Assembly (NCBI RefSeq): GCF_000471905.2
Contig: NW_006497672.1
Span: forward strand, 1,215,024-1,279,023
DNA from: Amborella trichopoda
Lineage: Eukaryota; Streptophyta; Magnoliopsida; Amborellales; Amborellaceae
Direction: 5' to 3'
Length of the DNA stretch: 64,000 nucleotides
The notes under the pieces are model-generated. The model saw only the letters and a program-made list of their open reading frames with translations. It had not been told where the DNA came from and did no database searches. The first letter of the stretch is position 1, and every line of letters begins with the position of its first letter. Of this stretch, positions 1 through 14,812 are shown piece after piece. Both the position numbers and the translations under genes were made by a program.

Positions 1-599
1 GTCATGATTCTAAACTGCTCAGCCTCGGTCCATACTGCATGACCCAAAACTGATCTGTCTCGGTCCATACTGCATGACCCTATCCAACTCAGCCTCGGTC
101 CATATTTCGTGACCCTAAACTGTTCAGCCTCGTTCCGTACCACATGACCCTAAACTACTCAACCTCAGTCCGTACTACATGACCCTAACATTCTCAGCGT
201 TGATCCATGCTGCAAGACCCTAAAGTGCTCAAGTCGGTTTGTACTGCATGACCCTAAACGTCTCAGCCTCGGTCCATACTGCACGACCCTAAAGTTCTCC
301 ATCTCGGTACATACTGCATGACCCTAAACAGCTCAGCCTCGGCCCATACTTCATGACCTTAACTGCTCAGCCTTGGCCCATACTGTATGACCCTAAACAG
401 CTCAAGCTCGGTCCGTACTACATGACCCTAAATTACTCAGCCTCGGTCCATACTACATGACCCTAAACTTTTCAGCCTCGTTCCAAAATTCATGACCCTA
501 ACCTGTTCAGCCTTGGTCCGTACTGCATGACCCTAAACTTCTCAGCCTCGATCGATACTGCAAGACCCTATACTACCCAACCTCGTTCCATACTGCATG

Positions 600-3500
600 A
601 CCTTAAACTGCTTAGCCTCGTACCATAGGGCATGGGCCTAGACTGCTCATCCTCGGTCCACACAACATGACGCTAAACTATTCAAGCCTGGTCCATACTG
701 CGTGACCTTAAATTTCTCAGGCTCGGTCCGTACTGCATGACCATAAACTGCTCAGCTTCGTACCATCCGTCATGATTGTAAACTACTCATCTTCATTCCA
801 TACTTCATGACCGTAAACTACTCATCGTAGTTCCACACTGCATGACCCTAAACTGTTCAGCCTCAGTCCATACAGCGTGACCCTAAACTGCTCAAGCTCG
901 ATATGTACTGCATGACCCTAAACTACTCAGCCTCCGTCCATGCTGCAGACCCTAAACTGGTCATCCTCGGTCCAAACTGTATGGCTCTAAACTGCGCGAC
1001 CATATACTGCTCATCCTCTGTCCTTACTGCATGACACTAAACTCCTCAAGCTCGGTCCATACTGCATGACCACTTCTCAGCCTTGTACCATACAGCATAA
1101 CCGTAAAACAACTAAGCCTTTGTCCATACTGCATGACCGTAAACTACTCATGCTCGGTCCATACAACATGACCCTAAACTGTTCATCCTAAATCCACACT
1201 ACATGACCCTGATGTTCTCAGCCTCGGTAAATACTGCATGACCCAAAACTGCTCGAGCTCAGCCTCCATGACTCTCCATACTGCTTGACCCGAACCAGCT
1301 CAGGCTCGGTCCATACTTCGTCACCCTAAACTGGGCGGTCCATACTGCATGACCCTAAACTGCTCAAGCTCAATCTGTACTGCATGACCTTAAACAACTC
1401 AGCCTCACTCCATACTACATAACCCTAAACTCTTCAGCCTCGGTCCAAACTTCATTACCCTAACCTACTCAACGTTGGTCCATACTGCATGACCCTAAAC
1501 TGCTCAGCCTCGTTCCATAGCGCATGACCCTAGATTGTTCATCCACGGTCCGCACTGCATGACCCTAAACTGCTCAACCTCGTATCATACGACATGGCTA
1601 TGGACTGCACATCCTTGGTCCATATAGCATGACACTAAACTATACAAGCCTCGTCCATACTGCGTGACCCTAAAGTGCTCAGGCTCGGTCCATACTTTAT
1701 GACCGGGAACTGCCCGGTCTCGTACCATACCGCATGACCGTAAACTCCTCATCCTCGTTCCATATTTAATGACCAAAAACTGCTCATCCTCATTCCGTAT
1801 TACATGACCCTAAACTGCTCTGCCTCGGTCCATACTGCGTGACCCTAAAGCTCATAGCCTCTGTCCACACTGCATGACCCTAAACTGCTCAAACTCTGTC
1901 CAGACTGCAGGACCCAAAATTGCTCAAGCTCGGACAATATTGCATGACCCGAGACTGCTAAGCCTCGGTCCATATTGCGTGACCAAAACGTGTTCAGCCA
2001 CGGTCCACACGGCATGATCGTAAATTGCACTGCCTCGGTCCAAACTGCATGACCCTAAACTGCTTAGCCTCGATCCATACTGCAAGGCCCTAAACTGTAC
2101 AAGCTCGGTCCGTACTGCATGACCCTAAACTGTTCGTCCTCGGTCCATAATGTATGACCCTAAATTGTTCAGCCTCGGTCCAGACTAAATGACTCTAAAC
2201 AGCTCAGCCTCGATCAATATTGCATGACCCTAAACTATTCAGGCTCGCTCCTTTCTGCATGACCCTAAAATGCTCAGACTCGGTCCATACTGCATGACTT
2301 GAAACGGCTCAACTTAGTACCATACGACATGATCGTAAGCTGCTCATCCTCGATCCATACTGCCCGACCCTAAAGTGCTCATCCTCGGTCCATATTGCAT
2401 GACCCAAAAATGCACAGCCTAGATCCATACTACATGACCCTAAATAGCTTAGCCTAAGACTAGGTCCATTCCGTATGACCCTAAACAACTTTGCCTCGGT
2501 CCATACTTCATGATCCCAAATTGCTCAACCTCGGTCCACAAGGCATGATCGTAATCTGCCAGACCCTAAATCGCTCAGCCTCAGTCCATACTATATGACC
2601 CAAAAAGTCTCATGCTCAGTCCATACTGCATGACCCTAAACTGCTCAGCCACTGTCCATACAGCATGACCCTAAACTGTTCAGTCACGGTCCAGACTGTA
2701 GGACCCCAAACTGCTCTGTCTCGGTCAATACTACATGACCCTAAACTGTTCAGAATCGGTCCATCTTGCATGACCCTAAACTGCTCAGGCTCGGTCATAC
2801 TGCATGACCCTAAACAACTCTGCTTCAGTCCATACTGCATGACCCTAAAGTTCTTAATCTCGGTCCATACTGCATGACCCTAAATTGCTCACCCTCGATC
2901 CATACTGCATGACCCTAAACTGCTCAACCTCGGTCAAATACTGCATGACCCTAAAAACCTCAGTCTCGATCCAAACTACATGACCCTAAACTGTTCAGCC
3001 TCGGTCCCAATGGCATGACCCTAACCTTCTCAACCTCGATCCATACGGCATGATCCAAAACTTCTTAACTTAGGTCCATACTGCATGACCCTAAACAGCT
3101 CAACCTCGATCCATGCTGCTTAACCCTGAACTGCTCAGCCTCATAACATATGACATGGCCGTTGACTGCTCATCCTCGATCCGTATAGCATGACACTAAA
3201 CTATTCAAGCCCGGTCGATACTGCGTGACCCTAAACTGCTCAGGCTCTGTCCATACTGCATGACCCTAGACTACTTAGCCCCATACCATACGGCATGACC
3301 ATAAACTGCTCATCCTAATTCCATACTTCATGACCGTAATTTTCTCATCCTCGTTCCATATACCATGACCTTAATTTGCTTAGACGTAGTCCATACCGCA
3401 TGACCCAAAACTACTCAAGCACGATCCATTCTGCATGACCCTAAACTGTTCAAGCTCGTTCAGTACTGCATGACCCTAAACTGCCCAGCCTTGTTCCATA

Positions 3501-4900
3501 TTGCGTGACCCTAAATTGCTCAGCTTCGGTCCATACCGCATGACCCTAAACTGCTCAGCCTCGGTCCATAACGCATGTGCAAAACCTGCTAAGCCTCGGT
3601 CCACACTGCTTAATCGAAAACTGCTCATCCTCGGTCCATACTGCGTGACACTAAACTTCTCAAGGTCGGTCCATAATGCATGACCCTAAACATCTCTGCC
3701 ACCGTCCACAGTGCATGACCCCAAACCACTCATCCAAGTACCATACGGCATGACCGTAAATTGCTCATCCTTGATCCACACTGCATGATCCAAACCTACT
3801 CAAGCTTGATCCATACTTCATGACCCTAAATTGCTCAGCCTCGGTCCATACTATGTGACCTTAAAGTTCTCAGCCTCGGTACATGCTGCATGACCCTAAA
3901 CTGCTGAAGCTCCGTCCGTACTGCATGAACCTAAAGTGCTCAACCGCGGTCCATACTGCATGACCATAATGTGCTCAGTCTCGGTCCATACTACATGACC
4001 CAAAACAGCTTAACCACAGTCCAACTTCACGACCCTAAACTATTCAGTCTCGGTCCACACTGCTTAATCGAAAACTGCTCATCCTCGGTCCATACTGCGT
4101 GACACTAAACTTCTCAAGGTTGGTCCATAATGCATGACCCTAAACATCTCTGCCACCGTCCACAGTGCTTGACCCCAAACCACTCATCCAAGTACCATAT
4201 GGCATGACCGTAAATTGCTCATCCTTGATCCACACTGCATGATCCAAACCTACTCAAGCTCGGTCCATACTTCATGACCCTAAATTGCTCAGCCTCTGTC
4301 CATACTATGTGACCCTAAAGTTCTCAGCCTCGGTACAGGCTGCATGACCCTAAACTGCTGAAGCTCGGTCCGTACTGCATGAACCTAAAGTGCTCAGCCG
4401 TGGTCCATACTGCATGATCATAAAGTGCTCAGTCTCGGTCCATACTACCTGACCCAAAACAACTTAACCACAGTCCAATTTCACGACCCTAAACTGTTCA
4501 GTCTCGGTCCATACTGCATCTCCCTAAAGTTCTCAGTCGTAATCCATACTGCATGACCCTAAACAACTCAGTCACGGTCCATACCACATGATCTTAAACA
4601 GTTCAGCCCTGGTCCAAACTGCATGACCCTAACCTGCTCAGCCTCGGTCGATACTCTAAGACCCTAAACTTCTCAGCCTCGTAGCATATGGCGTGGTCGT
4701 AGACTACTCATCCTCGGTCTATACCGCATGACACTAAACTATTCCAGCCCGGTCCATACTACGTGACCCTAAACTGCTCAAACTCGATCCATCCTGCATG
4801 ATGCTAAATTGCTGAGCCTCGTACCATAAGGCATAATCGTAAACCGCTCACCCTCATTCCATACATCATAACCATAAACTGCTCATCCTCGTTTCATACT
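600..4900 (+). repeat. Irregular higher-order repeat with 1.0-1.56 kb spacing
   Basis: A recognisable run of variant monomers recurs four times. It has a monomer with CATGG in place of CATGA near 631, 1593, 3153 and 4692. This is followed by a monomer ending its CCCTAAA half as ACTAAACTATTC, and then by a 'cctc(g)taccata(c)ggcatgaccgtaaa'-type monomer. Spacings are 962, 1560 and 1539 bp; the last two are close to 44-45 monomers. The copies are clearly diverged, so this is an old HOR that has since been altered by insertion and loss of monomers. Confidence 0.75.
3597..4502 (+). repeat. Recent 453-bp tandem duplication (13 monomers)
   Basis: The stretch 3597-4049 is repeated almost base for base at 4050-4502. 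Both copies begin with a monomer containing TGCTTAATCGAAAACTGC and run through the same 13 variant monomers in order, including the odd ones CAGTGC(A/T)TGACCCCAAACC and TCCAAGTACCATA(C/T)GG. They end in a shortened monomer around CAGTCCAA(C/T)TTCACG. The unit is 453 bp, 13 x 35 less 2. The few differences seen make this one of the youngest duplication events in the array. Confidence 0.92.
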
Positions 4901-7899
4901 GCAAGACCCTAAACTGTTCAAGCTCAGTCTATACAGCGTGACACAAAACTGCTTAAGCTCGATCTGTATTGCATGACCCTGAACGGCCTAGCCTCGGTCC
5001 ATACTGCATGACCCTAAAGTGCCCAGCCTCAGTCCATACTTCATGACCCCAAATTGCTCAGCCACGGTCCATACCTCATGACCGTAAATTGCTCTACCTC
5101 AGTCCAAAGCGCTTGACTCTAATTAGCTCAGCCTCGGCCCGTACTGCATGACCCTAAACTGCTCAAGCTCGGTCCTTGCTACATGATCCTAAATTGCTCG
5201 ACCTCGGTCCATACTTCATGACCCTAAATTGTTCAGCCTCGGTCAAGACGAACTTACACTAAACTGCTCGGCCTCGGTCAATACTGCATGACCCTAAACT
5301 GTTCAGGCTCGATCCATTCTGCATGACCCTAAACTGCTCAGGCGCTTTCCATACTGCATGACCCTAAACTACTTAACCTCGTACCATAGGGCACGACCAT
5401 AAACTACTTACCCATGGTCCATACTGCATGACCCTAAACTGTTCTGCCTCGGTCAAGACTAACTGACTCTAAACTGCTCAGCCTAGGTCAACACTGCATG
5501 ATCGAAAGCAATTCAAGCTCAGTCCATTCTGCATGACCCTAGACTGCTCAGGCTTTGGCCATACTACATGACGCTAAACTGCTCGGCCTCGATCCAAGCT
5601 ACATGACCCTAACATCTTCAGTCTCGGTTCTGACTGCATGGCCTTAAACTGCTCAGCCTCAGTCCATGCTGCATGACCCTAAACTACTCAAGCTCGGTCC
5701 ATATTGCATGCCCGTAAACAGCTCAATCTTGGTCAATACTACATGACCCTAAAGTTTTCAACCTCGATCCATATTGCATGACTGTATACTGCTCAAGCTC
5801 GGTCGGTACAGCGAGACCCTAAACTGCTCATCTTCGGTCCATACCGTCCATACTGCACTACCCTAAACAACTTAGGCTCGTTTCATACTGCATGTCCCTA
5901 AACTGCGCAGCCTCGGACCATACTGCATGGCTCTAAATTGCTCAGCCTCTGTCCACCATGCATGACCCAAAACTGCTCAGCCTTGGTCAATACTGCATGG
6001 CCCTAAACTACTCAGCCCCGGTCCATACTACATGACCCTAAACCTCTTAGCCTCGGTCCAAACTGCATGACCCTAAACTGCTCAGCCTTGGCCCATACAG
6101 AATGACACTAAATTTTTCAGCCTCGGTCCATACTGCATTACCCTAAACTACTCTGTCTCGGTTCATACTTCCTGACCTTAAACTGCTCAACCTTGGTCCA
6201 TTCTGCATTACCCTATACTAGTCAGGCTCGGTTCATACTGCATGATCCTAACTGCTCAGCCTCGGTCCATAATACATGACCCAAAACATATCAACCTTGG
6301 TCCATAATGCATGACTCTAAATAGCTCAGCCTTGATCCATACTGCCTGACCCAAGTCTGCTCAGCCTCGGTCCGTACTGCAAGACCCTAAACTGCTCAGA
6401 CTTGGTCCATACTGCATGACCCTAAACTGCTCGTCCTCGGTCCATACTCCATGATTCTAAACAACTCAACCTCAGTCCTTATTGCATGATCCTATACTGC
6501 TCAGCCTCGGCCCATACAACATGATCCTAGATTGCTCAGCCACGCTCCATACCGCGTGACTCCAAACTGCTATGCCTCGGCTCATACTACACGATCCAAA
6601 ACTGCTCAACCTCATTCCACACTGCATGATGCTAAACTACTCAGGCTCGTTCCACATAGCATGATGCTAAACTGCACAGCCTCGGTTCATGTTGCATGAC
6701 CCTTAATTGCTCGTCCTCGGTCCATAATGCATGATCTTAAACTTCTCAGCTTCTGTCCATACTGCATGACCCTAAACTACTCACCCTCGGTACATACAGC
6801 ATGACCCTAAACTGCTCTAGCTCGGTCCATACTGCATGTCCCTAAGCTGCTCAACCACGATCTATATTACATGATCCAAAACTGCTCAGCCTCGGTCCAT
6901 ACTGGATGACCCTAAACTACTCAGCCTCAATCCATACTACATGACCCTAGACTTCTTAGTCTCGGTGCATACTACACGACCCTATACTGTACAGCCTCGG
7001 TACGTACTTCATGACCTTAAACTGCTCCGCCTCGATCCATACTGCATGACCCTAAATTGCTCAGCCTCGCTCCATAGTGCATGACCTTATACGACTTATT
7101 CTCGTTTCATAATACGTGACCCTAAACTGCTCAGCCTAGGTCCACATTGCTTGACCATAATGCCACGGTTGATGCTACACGACTCTGCTTAGCTTCGGTA
7201 CATACTGCAAGTCTCTAAATTGCTCCACCTCTGTCCATACTGCACGACCCTAAATTGCTCAGCCATGGTACTTAATGTATGACCCTATACATCCGTGGCT
7301 CGATCCATACAGCATGACCCCAAATTGCTCCGCCTCGGTCCACACTGCATGACCCTAAACAACTCAGCCTCGGTTCATGCTGCATGTCCCTGAAATGCTC
7401 CGTCTCGGTTTATACTGCAAGACCCTAAACTGCTCAGTCTCGATCCTTACTACAAGACCCTAAACTGCTCAGTCTCTGTTTGTACTGCATGAACCTAAAG
7501 TACTTTGCCTCGGTCCATACTGTAGGACCCAACACTACTCAACCTCGGTCCATACTGCATGACCCAAAAATGCTCCGCCTCGACCCATACTACATGACCC
7601 TAAATTGCTCAGCATTGATCCATACTACATGACCCTATACTGCTGAGCCTTGTTCCATATTGCATGACCCTAAACTTCTCAGCCTCGGTCCACACTGCAT
7701 GACCATCAAGCCTCGGTCCGTTTCGCATGAACTTAAACTGCTCAGCCTTTGTCCACACTGCATGACCCTAAACTGCTCGTCCTCGGTCCACACTACATGA
7801 CAACAAACTATTCAGCCTCGATCCGTACTGCATGACCCTAAACTGCACTGACTAGATCCATACTGCATGACCCTATATGGCTGATCCTAGTTTCATAAT

Positions 7900-10430
7900 A
7901 CGTGACCCTAAACTTCTCAGCCTCGGTCTACTCTGCATGACCATAAGGCCTCGAACCAAGTTACATGACTCTTAATTGCTCAACCTTGGTCCACACTGCA
8001 TGACGCTCAATTGCTCATCCTTGGTTTATATAGCAAGGCCCAAAACTACTCAGCCTCGGTCCTTACTGCATGAGCCTAGACTGCTCAGCCACAGTCTGTA
8101 CTGCATGACCCTAAACTACTTAGTCTCAGTCCATACTACCAGACCCAACACTTCTTAGCATCGGTCCACAGTGAATGACCCTAAACTGCTCTGCCTCAGT
8201 CCATACTGTATGACTCTAAACTATTCAGCTTCGATCCGTACTGCATGACCCTAAACTACTCTGCCTTAGTCCATACTGCATGACCCTCAACTCCTCAACC
8301 TCGGTCCATACAGTATGACCCTAAACTGCCCAGCCTCTATCCACACTGCATGACCCTCAATCACTCAGGTTCGGTCCAAACTGCGTGACCCTAAAGTACA
8401 CAGCCTCATATCATACGAATTAACTTAAACTGGCCATCCTCCATCCATACTGCATGACCCTAAAGTGCTCAAACACTGTCCATACTGCAGAATTCTAGAC
8501 AGCTCAGTCTCGGTCCATACTCCATGACCTTAAGGTTCTCAGTATCGGTACATAATGCATGACCTTAAACAGCTCATGCTCGGTCTGTACTGTATGACCT
8601 TTAACTGCTCAGCCTCGGTTCGTATTGCATGACCCTAACCTGCTAAGCTTCGGTCCATACTGCATGGCTATAAACTTCTCAAGCACAGTCCATACTACAT
8701 GTCCCTAAACTGATCACCCTCGGTCCATACAACTTGACCCTAAACTGTTAAGCCTCGGTCCTGACTGCATTACCCTAAACTGCTCAGCCTCGGCCCATAC
8801 CGCATGACCCAAAACTGGTCAACCTCTATCCATACTGCATGACCCTAAACTGACGCTGAATGCATGGCCCTAACCTGCTAAGCCACAGTCCACACTACGT
8901 GACTGCTTAGCCTTGGTCTGTACTACCTGACTCTAAACCTCTCAGCCTCAGTCCATACTAGATTACCCTAAACACCTAAGCCTTGGTGCACACTCCATGA
9001 CCCTAAACTGCTCAGCTTCGATCAAGACTGCGTGACAGTAAACCTCTCACACTCGGTCCATACTGCATGACCCTAATTTACTCAGCCTCGGTGTGTACTG
9101 CATGATCTTAAACTTCTTAGCCTCGTACCATACGGCAAGACCGTAGACTGCACATCCTCGGGCCATACTGCCTAACCCTAAACTTCTCAAGGATGGTCCA
9201 TACGGCATGACCTAATATTGCTCAGCCTCAGTGCATACTGCATGACCTTAAACTGCTCAACCTCGTTCCATATTGAATGACCCTCAAGTGCCCAACCTTG
9301 GCCAATATTGCATGACCCTAAACTGCTCAAGCTCGGTCGGTACTACATGACCCTAAATTCTAAGTACTGCATGATCCTAAACTGCTCATCCTTGATCCAT
9401 ACTGCATGACCCTAAACTGCTTACTGCATGTTCCTAAACTGCTCAGCGTCGGTCCATACTGTAAGACCCTAAACTTCTCAACCTTGGTGCATATGGCATG
9501 ACCCTAAATAGCTCTGCCTCAATCCATACTGCATGACCCTAACCTGCTCAGCCTCGGTCCATACTAAATGACCATAAATGGCTCCGATGTTGAGTCTCAG
9601 TCCGCACCGCATGGACCTAAACTTCTCAGCCTCGGTCCACATTGCATAACCTTAAACCCTCGATCCATACTGCATGACTCTAAATTACTAATCCTCGGTC
9701 AACACTATCTGACCCAAAACGACTCAGACTCAGTCCAAACTGCAAGACCCTAAACATCTCATACTGCAGGACCCTAACTGCTCAGCCTCGGTACATCCTG
9801 CATAACCTCCTCTGGCTCTATGCCTATTGCATGACCCTAAACAGCTCCTCCTCTGTCCATACTGCATGACCCTAAATTGTTTAGCCTTGGTTCAAGCTAC
9901 ATGACACTTAACTGCTCAGCCTTGGTCCACACTGCAAGACCTTAAATTGGTCAGTGTCGGTCCATACTGTATGACCCTTAACTACTCAGCCTTAGTGCAC
10001 ACTGCCTGACCGTAAACTGCACATCTCCGGTCTATACTGTATGACCCTAAACTGCTTTGACTCGGTCCTTACTACATGACCCTAAACTGGTCAGCCTCAA
10101 TCCATACTGCATGACCCTATACTTGTTATCCTCATTCCGTACTGCATGACCCTAAACTGCTGATCCTTGGTGCTCACTTCATGACCCTTAATTACTCAGC
10201 CTTGGTCCACACCACATGACCCTAAACTGCTCAGCCTTGTTCTCTACCACATGACCCAATACCACTCATCCTCGGTCCATACAGTATGACCCTAAAATTC
10301 TCTGCCACGGTCCATACTGCATTACCTTAAACTACTCAGGTTCGGTTCATGATGCATGACCCTAAACTGCTCAGTCTCAGTCCATACTACAATACCCTAA
10401 ACTACTCCGGCTCGGTTCCTACTGGATGAT
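7900..10430 (+). repeat. Long collinear block, copy A (partner at 39.4-43.0 kb)
   Basis: The order of monomer variants here matches 39400-42990. Shared landmarks are a short monomer with CATGACCATAAGG near 7940 (partner near 39430), TGGCCATCCT at 8431 (39992), a monomer with ACGGCAAGACCGTA near 9140 (partner with ACGGTAAGACCGTA near 40672), CTC(T/C)GGCTCT near 9812 (42369), and ACTACTCCGGCTCGGTTC at 10401 (42959). The offset between the copies grows from 31,561 to 32,558 bp, so about 1 kb of extra monomers lies within copy B. Monomers around 12613 share the CTCTGGCTCTGTGCC signature and form a further partial copy. Confidence 0.8.
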
Positions 10431-13400
10431 GCTAAACTGCTCAAACTCGTTACATACTGCATGACCCTAAACGTCTCCGCCTTGATCCATATTGCATGAC
10501 CCTAAACTGCTCAGCTTCAATCCATATGCATGACCCTAAACAGCTCAGCCCAGGTCCATACTAGAAGACCCTAAACTTCTCAGCCTTGGTCCATACTGCA
10601 TGACCCTAAACTGCTCATCCTCGGTCCACACTACATGACACTAAACTGTTCAGCCTCGGTCCACACTACATGACCCTAAACTATTCAGCCTCGATCCGTA
10701 CAGCATGACCCTAAACTGCTCATCCTCTGTCCATGCTGCATGATATTAAACTGCTCAGGTTCATCCCATATTGTATGGGCCTAAACTGCTCTGCCTCATA
10801 TCATACGGCATGACAATAAACTGTGCATTCTCGGCCCATACTACATGACCCTAAACTACTCAAACTTGGTCTATACTTCATGACCCTAAACTGGTCAAAC
10901 TCGATCCATACTACATAACCCTAAATTGCTCAACCTCGATCATTACTGCAAGACTCTAAAGCTTGTAGTAATGGTCAATAACGCATGACCCTAAATAGCT
11001 CAGCCTCAGTGCATATGACAAAACCGTAAACTACTCAGCCTTGATCGAAATTGCACGACCCTAAACTGATCAGCCACGGTCTTTATTGCATGACCCTAAA
11101 CTGTTCAAGCTCGATCCATACTGCATGTCCCTAAACTTTTCAGCCTTAGTCCAGAATGCATGACCCTTAACTACTCAGCTGTGGTCCATACTACATGACC
11201 CTAAACTGCTCAGCCTCGTCCATATTGGATGTATACTGCTCAGCCTCGGTCCATACTGAATGACCTTAAACTTCTCTACATCGGTCCATTCTATACTACG
11301 CTAAACTACTCAGGCTCGGGTCATGTTGCATGATCCTAAACTGCTTAGCCTCCGTCCACACTACATTACCCTAAACTACTTAGGCGCGGTTCGTACTGCA
11401 TGCATGAACCTAAACGGGTTAGCCTCGGTCCATATTGCATGACCCTAAATTGCTCAGCCTTGGTCCATATTGCATGACCCTAAACTCCTCAGCCTGGATC
11501 CGTACTGCACGACCTTAAACTGCTTAGCCTTGCTCCATACTCTAAGACCCTAAACTTCTCAGCCTTGATTAAACTGCACAGCCTCGGTCCATACTGCATG
11601 ACCCTAAACATCTCAGTCTCGATCCATACTGAATGACCCTAAATTGCTCCAACTCGGTTCATGCTGCATGACCCTTAACTGTTCAGCCTCAATACATACT
11701 ACAAGACCCTAAATTGCTCAGCCTCGCTCCAAACCGCATGGCCCAAATCTGTTCAGCCTGAGTTCATATTGTATGAACCCAAACTGCTCAGGCTCGGTCT
11801 GTACAGCATGACCATGAACTGCTCAGCCTCGGTCCACACTACATGTCCCCTAAATTTCTCAGCCTCAATCCATACTGCTTGACTCAAAATTGGGCAACCT
11901 GAGTCCACACTGCATAACCCAAAACTTCTCAGCCTCGGTACATACTCCATGACCCTAACCAGCTCCGCCTCGGTCCACAATGCATGACCCTAAATTGCTC
12001 TGCCTCAGTCCATACTACATGAACCTAAACTGCTCAGCCTCGACCCATACTGCACGACCCTAAACTGGCCAACCTCAGATCACTGCATAACCCCTAACTG
12101 CTCAACCTCGATCAAAATTCATGCTGCATAACCTAACCGCTCAGCCTCTGTCCATACTCCATAAGCCTAAAATGCTCTGCCTTGGTCCGTACTGCATGAC
12201 CCTAAACTTCTCAGCCTCATTCCACAATACATGACCCTAAAATGTGAAGCCTCTGTCCGCACTGGATGATGTAAATTGCTCGGCCTTGTTTCATACCGCG
12301 TGACTCTACACTACTCAGCCTCCATCCATTCTGCATGACCCTATACTGCTGAGCCTCGGTCCACACTGTATGAACCTAAACTGCTCAGCCTCGGACCACA
12401 TTGCATGACCATAAAGCCTCAGTCAGTACTGCATGACCCAAAATTGTTCAGCCTCGTTCCATACTGCAAGACTATAAACTACTCATCCTAGGTCCACACT
12501 ACATGACCCAAAACCACTCAACCTCGGTCTAAACTGCATGACCCTAAACAGCTCGGCCTCGGTGCATACCGTAGGAGCCTAAACTACTCAGCCTCGGTAC
12601 ATCTTGTATGACCTTAAACTCCTCTGGCTCTGTGCCTACTGCGTGGCCCTAAACTGCTCTGCCTCTGTCCATACTGCATGACCCTAAACTTTTTAACCTC
12701 GGTTCATGTTGCATGACCCTTAACTGATCAGCCTTGGTCCATACTCCAAGACCTTAAATGTGTCAGGCTCGGTCCATACTGCATGACCCTAAACTGCTCA
12801 TCCTAGGTCCATACTGCATGACCCAGATGTACTCAGCCTCACTCCATACTTCATGACCCTATACTGCATAGCCTCGATTCATACAATATGAACCTAAACT
12901 GCTCCGCCTCGGTCCTTACTGCATGACCCTAAAAAGGTCAGCCTTGATCCATACTGCATGACCCCATACTAATGAGCCTTGTTCCATACTGTATGACCCT
13001 AAACTACTGAGCCTTCGTCCTCCCTTCATGACCAAAAAGCCTCGGTCCATACAATGTAACCCTAAACTTATCAGCCTCGGTCTATACTGCTCATCCTCAG
13101 TCCACTCCACATGACCCTAAATAGCACAACCTCGGTAGTTACTGCATGACCCTAAACTGCTCAGTCTCGGTCCATATTACATGATCCTAAACTGCTCAGC
13201 TTCGATACGTACTGCATGATCCTAAACTGCTAAGGCTCGGTTCCGACTGCATGACCGTAAACCGCTCAACATTGGGCCATACTGCTTGACCCAAAACTAT
13301 TAAGCCGCGGTCCATAGTGCATGACCCTAAACTTCTCCGCCTCAATCCATACTACATGACCCTACCTGCTCAACCTCGATCCATAGGACATGAGCCTAAA

Positions 13401-14812
13401 CTGCTTTGCCTTGGTACATACTGCATGACACTAAACTGCTCAGCCTCGGTTCGTACAGCATAAACAAAAACCACTCAACCTCGGTCCCTACTGCATGACC
13501 CTAAACTACTCCGCCTCGGTCCATACTACATCACACTAAACTTGCTGCTTTGATCCACACTGCATGACCATAAACTGTTCGTCTTAGATCCGTGCTGCAT
13601 TACCCTATACTGTTGAGCCTCATTCCAAACTGCATGACCCTAAACTGTTCAGGCTCGGTTTGAATGACCATATAGCCGCGGTCCATACTGCATGACCTTA
13701 AACTTCTCAGCCTTAGTCCACACTGCATGACCCTAAACTACTCATCCTCAGTCAAGACCACATGACCCCTAAACTGCTTAGCATTGGTCCATACTGCATG
13801 GCCCTAAACTGCTCGGTCCATACGGCATGACCCTAAACGTCTCAGCCTCAGTACATACAGCTTGAACCTAAACTGTTAAGGCTCAGTCCCTACTGCATGA
13901 CCCTAAACAACTCAGCCTTATTCCTTATTGCATGACCCAAAATTCTCCACCTTGGTCCATACTGCATGAAGTTAAACTGCTCTGCCTCTGTCCATACTGC
14001 ATGGCCCTACACTGCTTAGCCTCGATCCATACTGCAGAACCCTAAACTGCTTAGCCATGGTACATTCTGCATGACCATAAAGTGTTCAGCCTCGGTCCAC
14101 ACTGCATGACAATAAAGCCTCAGTCCGTGTTTCATGACTCTTAATAGCTCAGCCTCGGTCCATATTGCGTGACTCTATACTGTTGAGCCTCGTTCCACAC
14201 TGCATGACCCTAAACTTCTCAGTATCTATCCACATTGCATGACCACAAAGCCTCAGTCCACACTGCATGAACCTAAACCATTCACTCACCGTTCGTACAA
14301 AATGACCCTAAACTGTTCAACGTCGGTCCACAGTTCATGACCCAAAACTACTCAGCCTCGGTCCGTAATACATGACGGTAAATTGCTTAGCCTCGGTCCA
14401 CACTGCATGACCCTGAACTGGTCAACCTCGGTTCATACTATATGACCCTAAACTGCTCATCCACTGTGCACACTTCACGATCCTAAACTGCTCAGTGTCG
14501 GTCTATACTGCACGACCCTAAACTGCTCAGCCTAGGTCCGTATTGCATGACCTTAAACTTCTCGTCCTTGTCACATATTGCATGACCCAAAACCTCTTAG
14601 GCTTGGTCAATACTGCATGACCCTAAACTGCTCAGGCGCGGTCCATACTGCATGACCCTAAACTATTCAGGCATGGTCCATGCTACATGACCCTAAATTG
14701 TTCATCCATGATTCATGTTACATGACCCTTAACTGCTCAGCCTCCTTACATACTGCAAGACCCTAAACAGCTAAGCCTCGCTCCAAACCGCATGAACCAA
14801 AACTGCTTAGCC

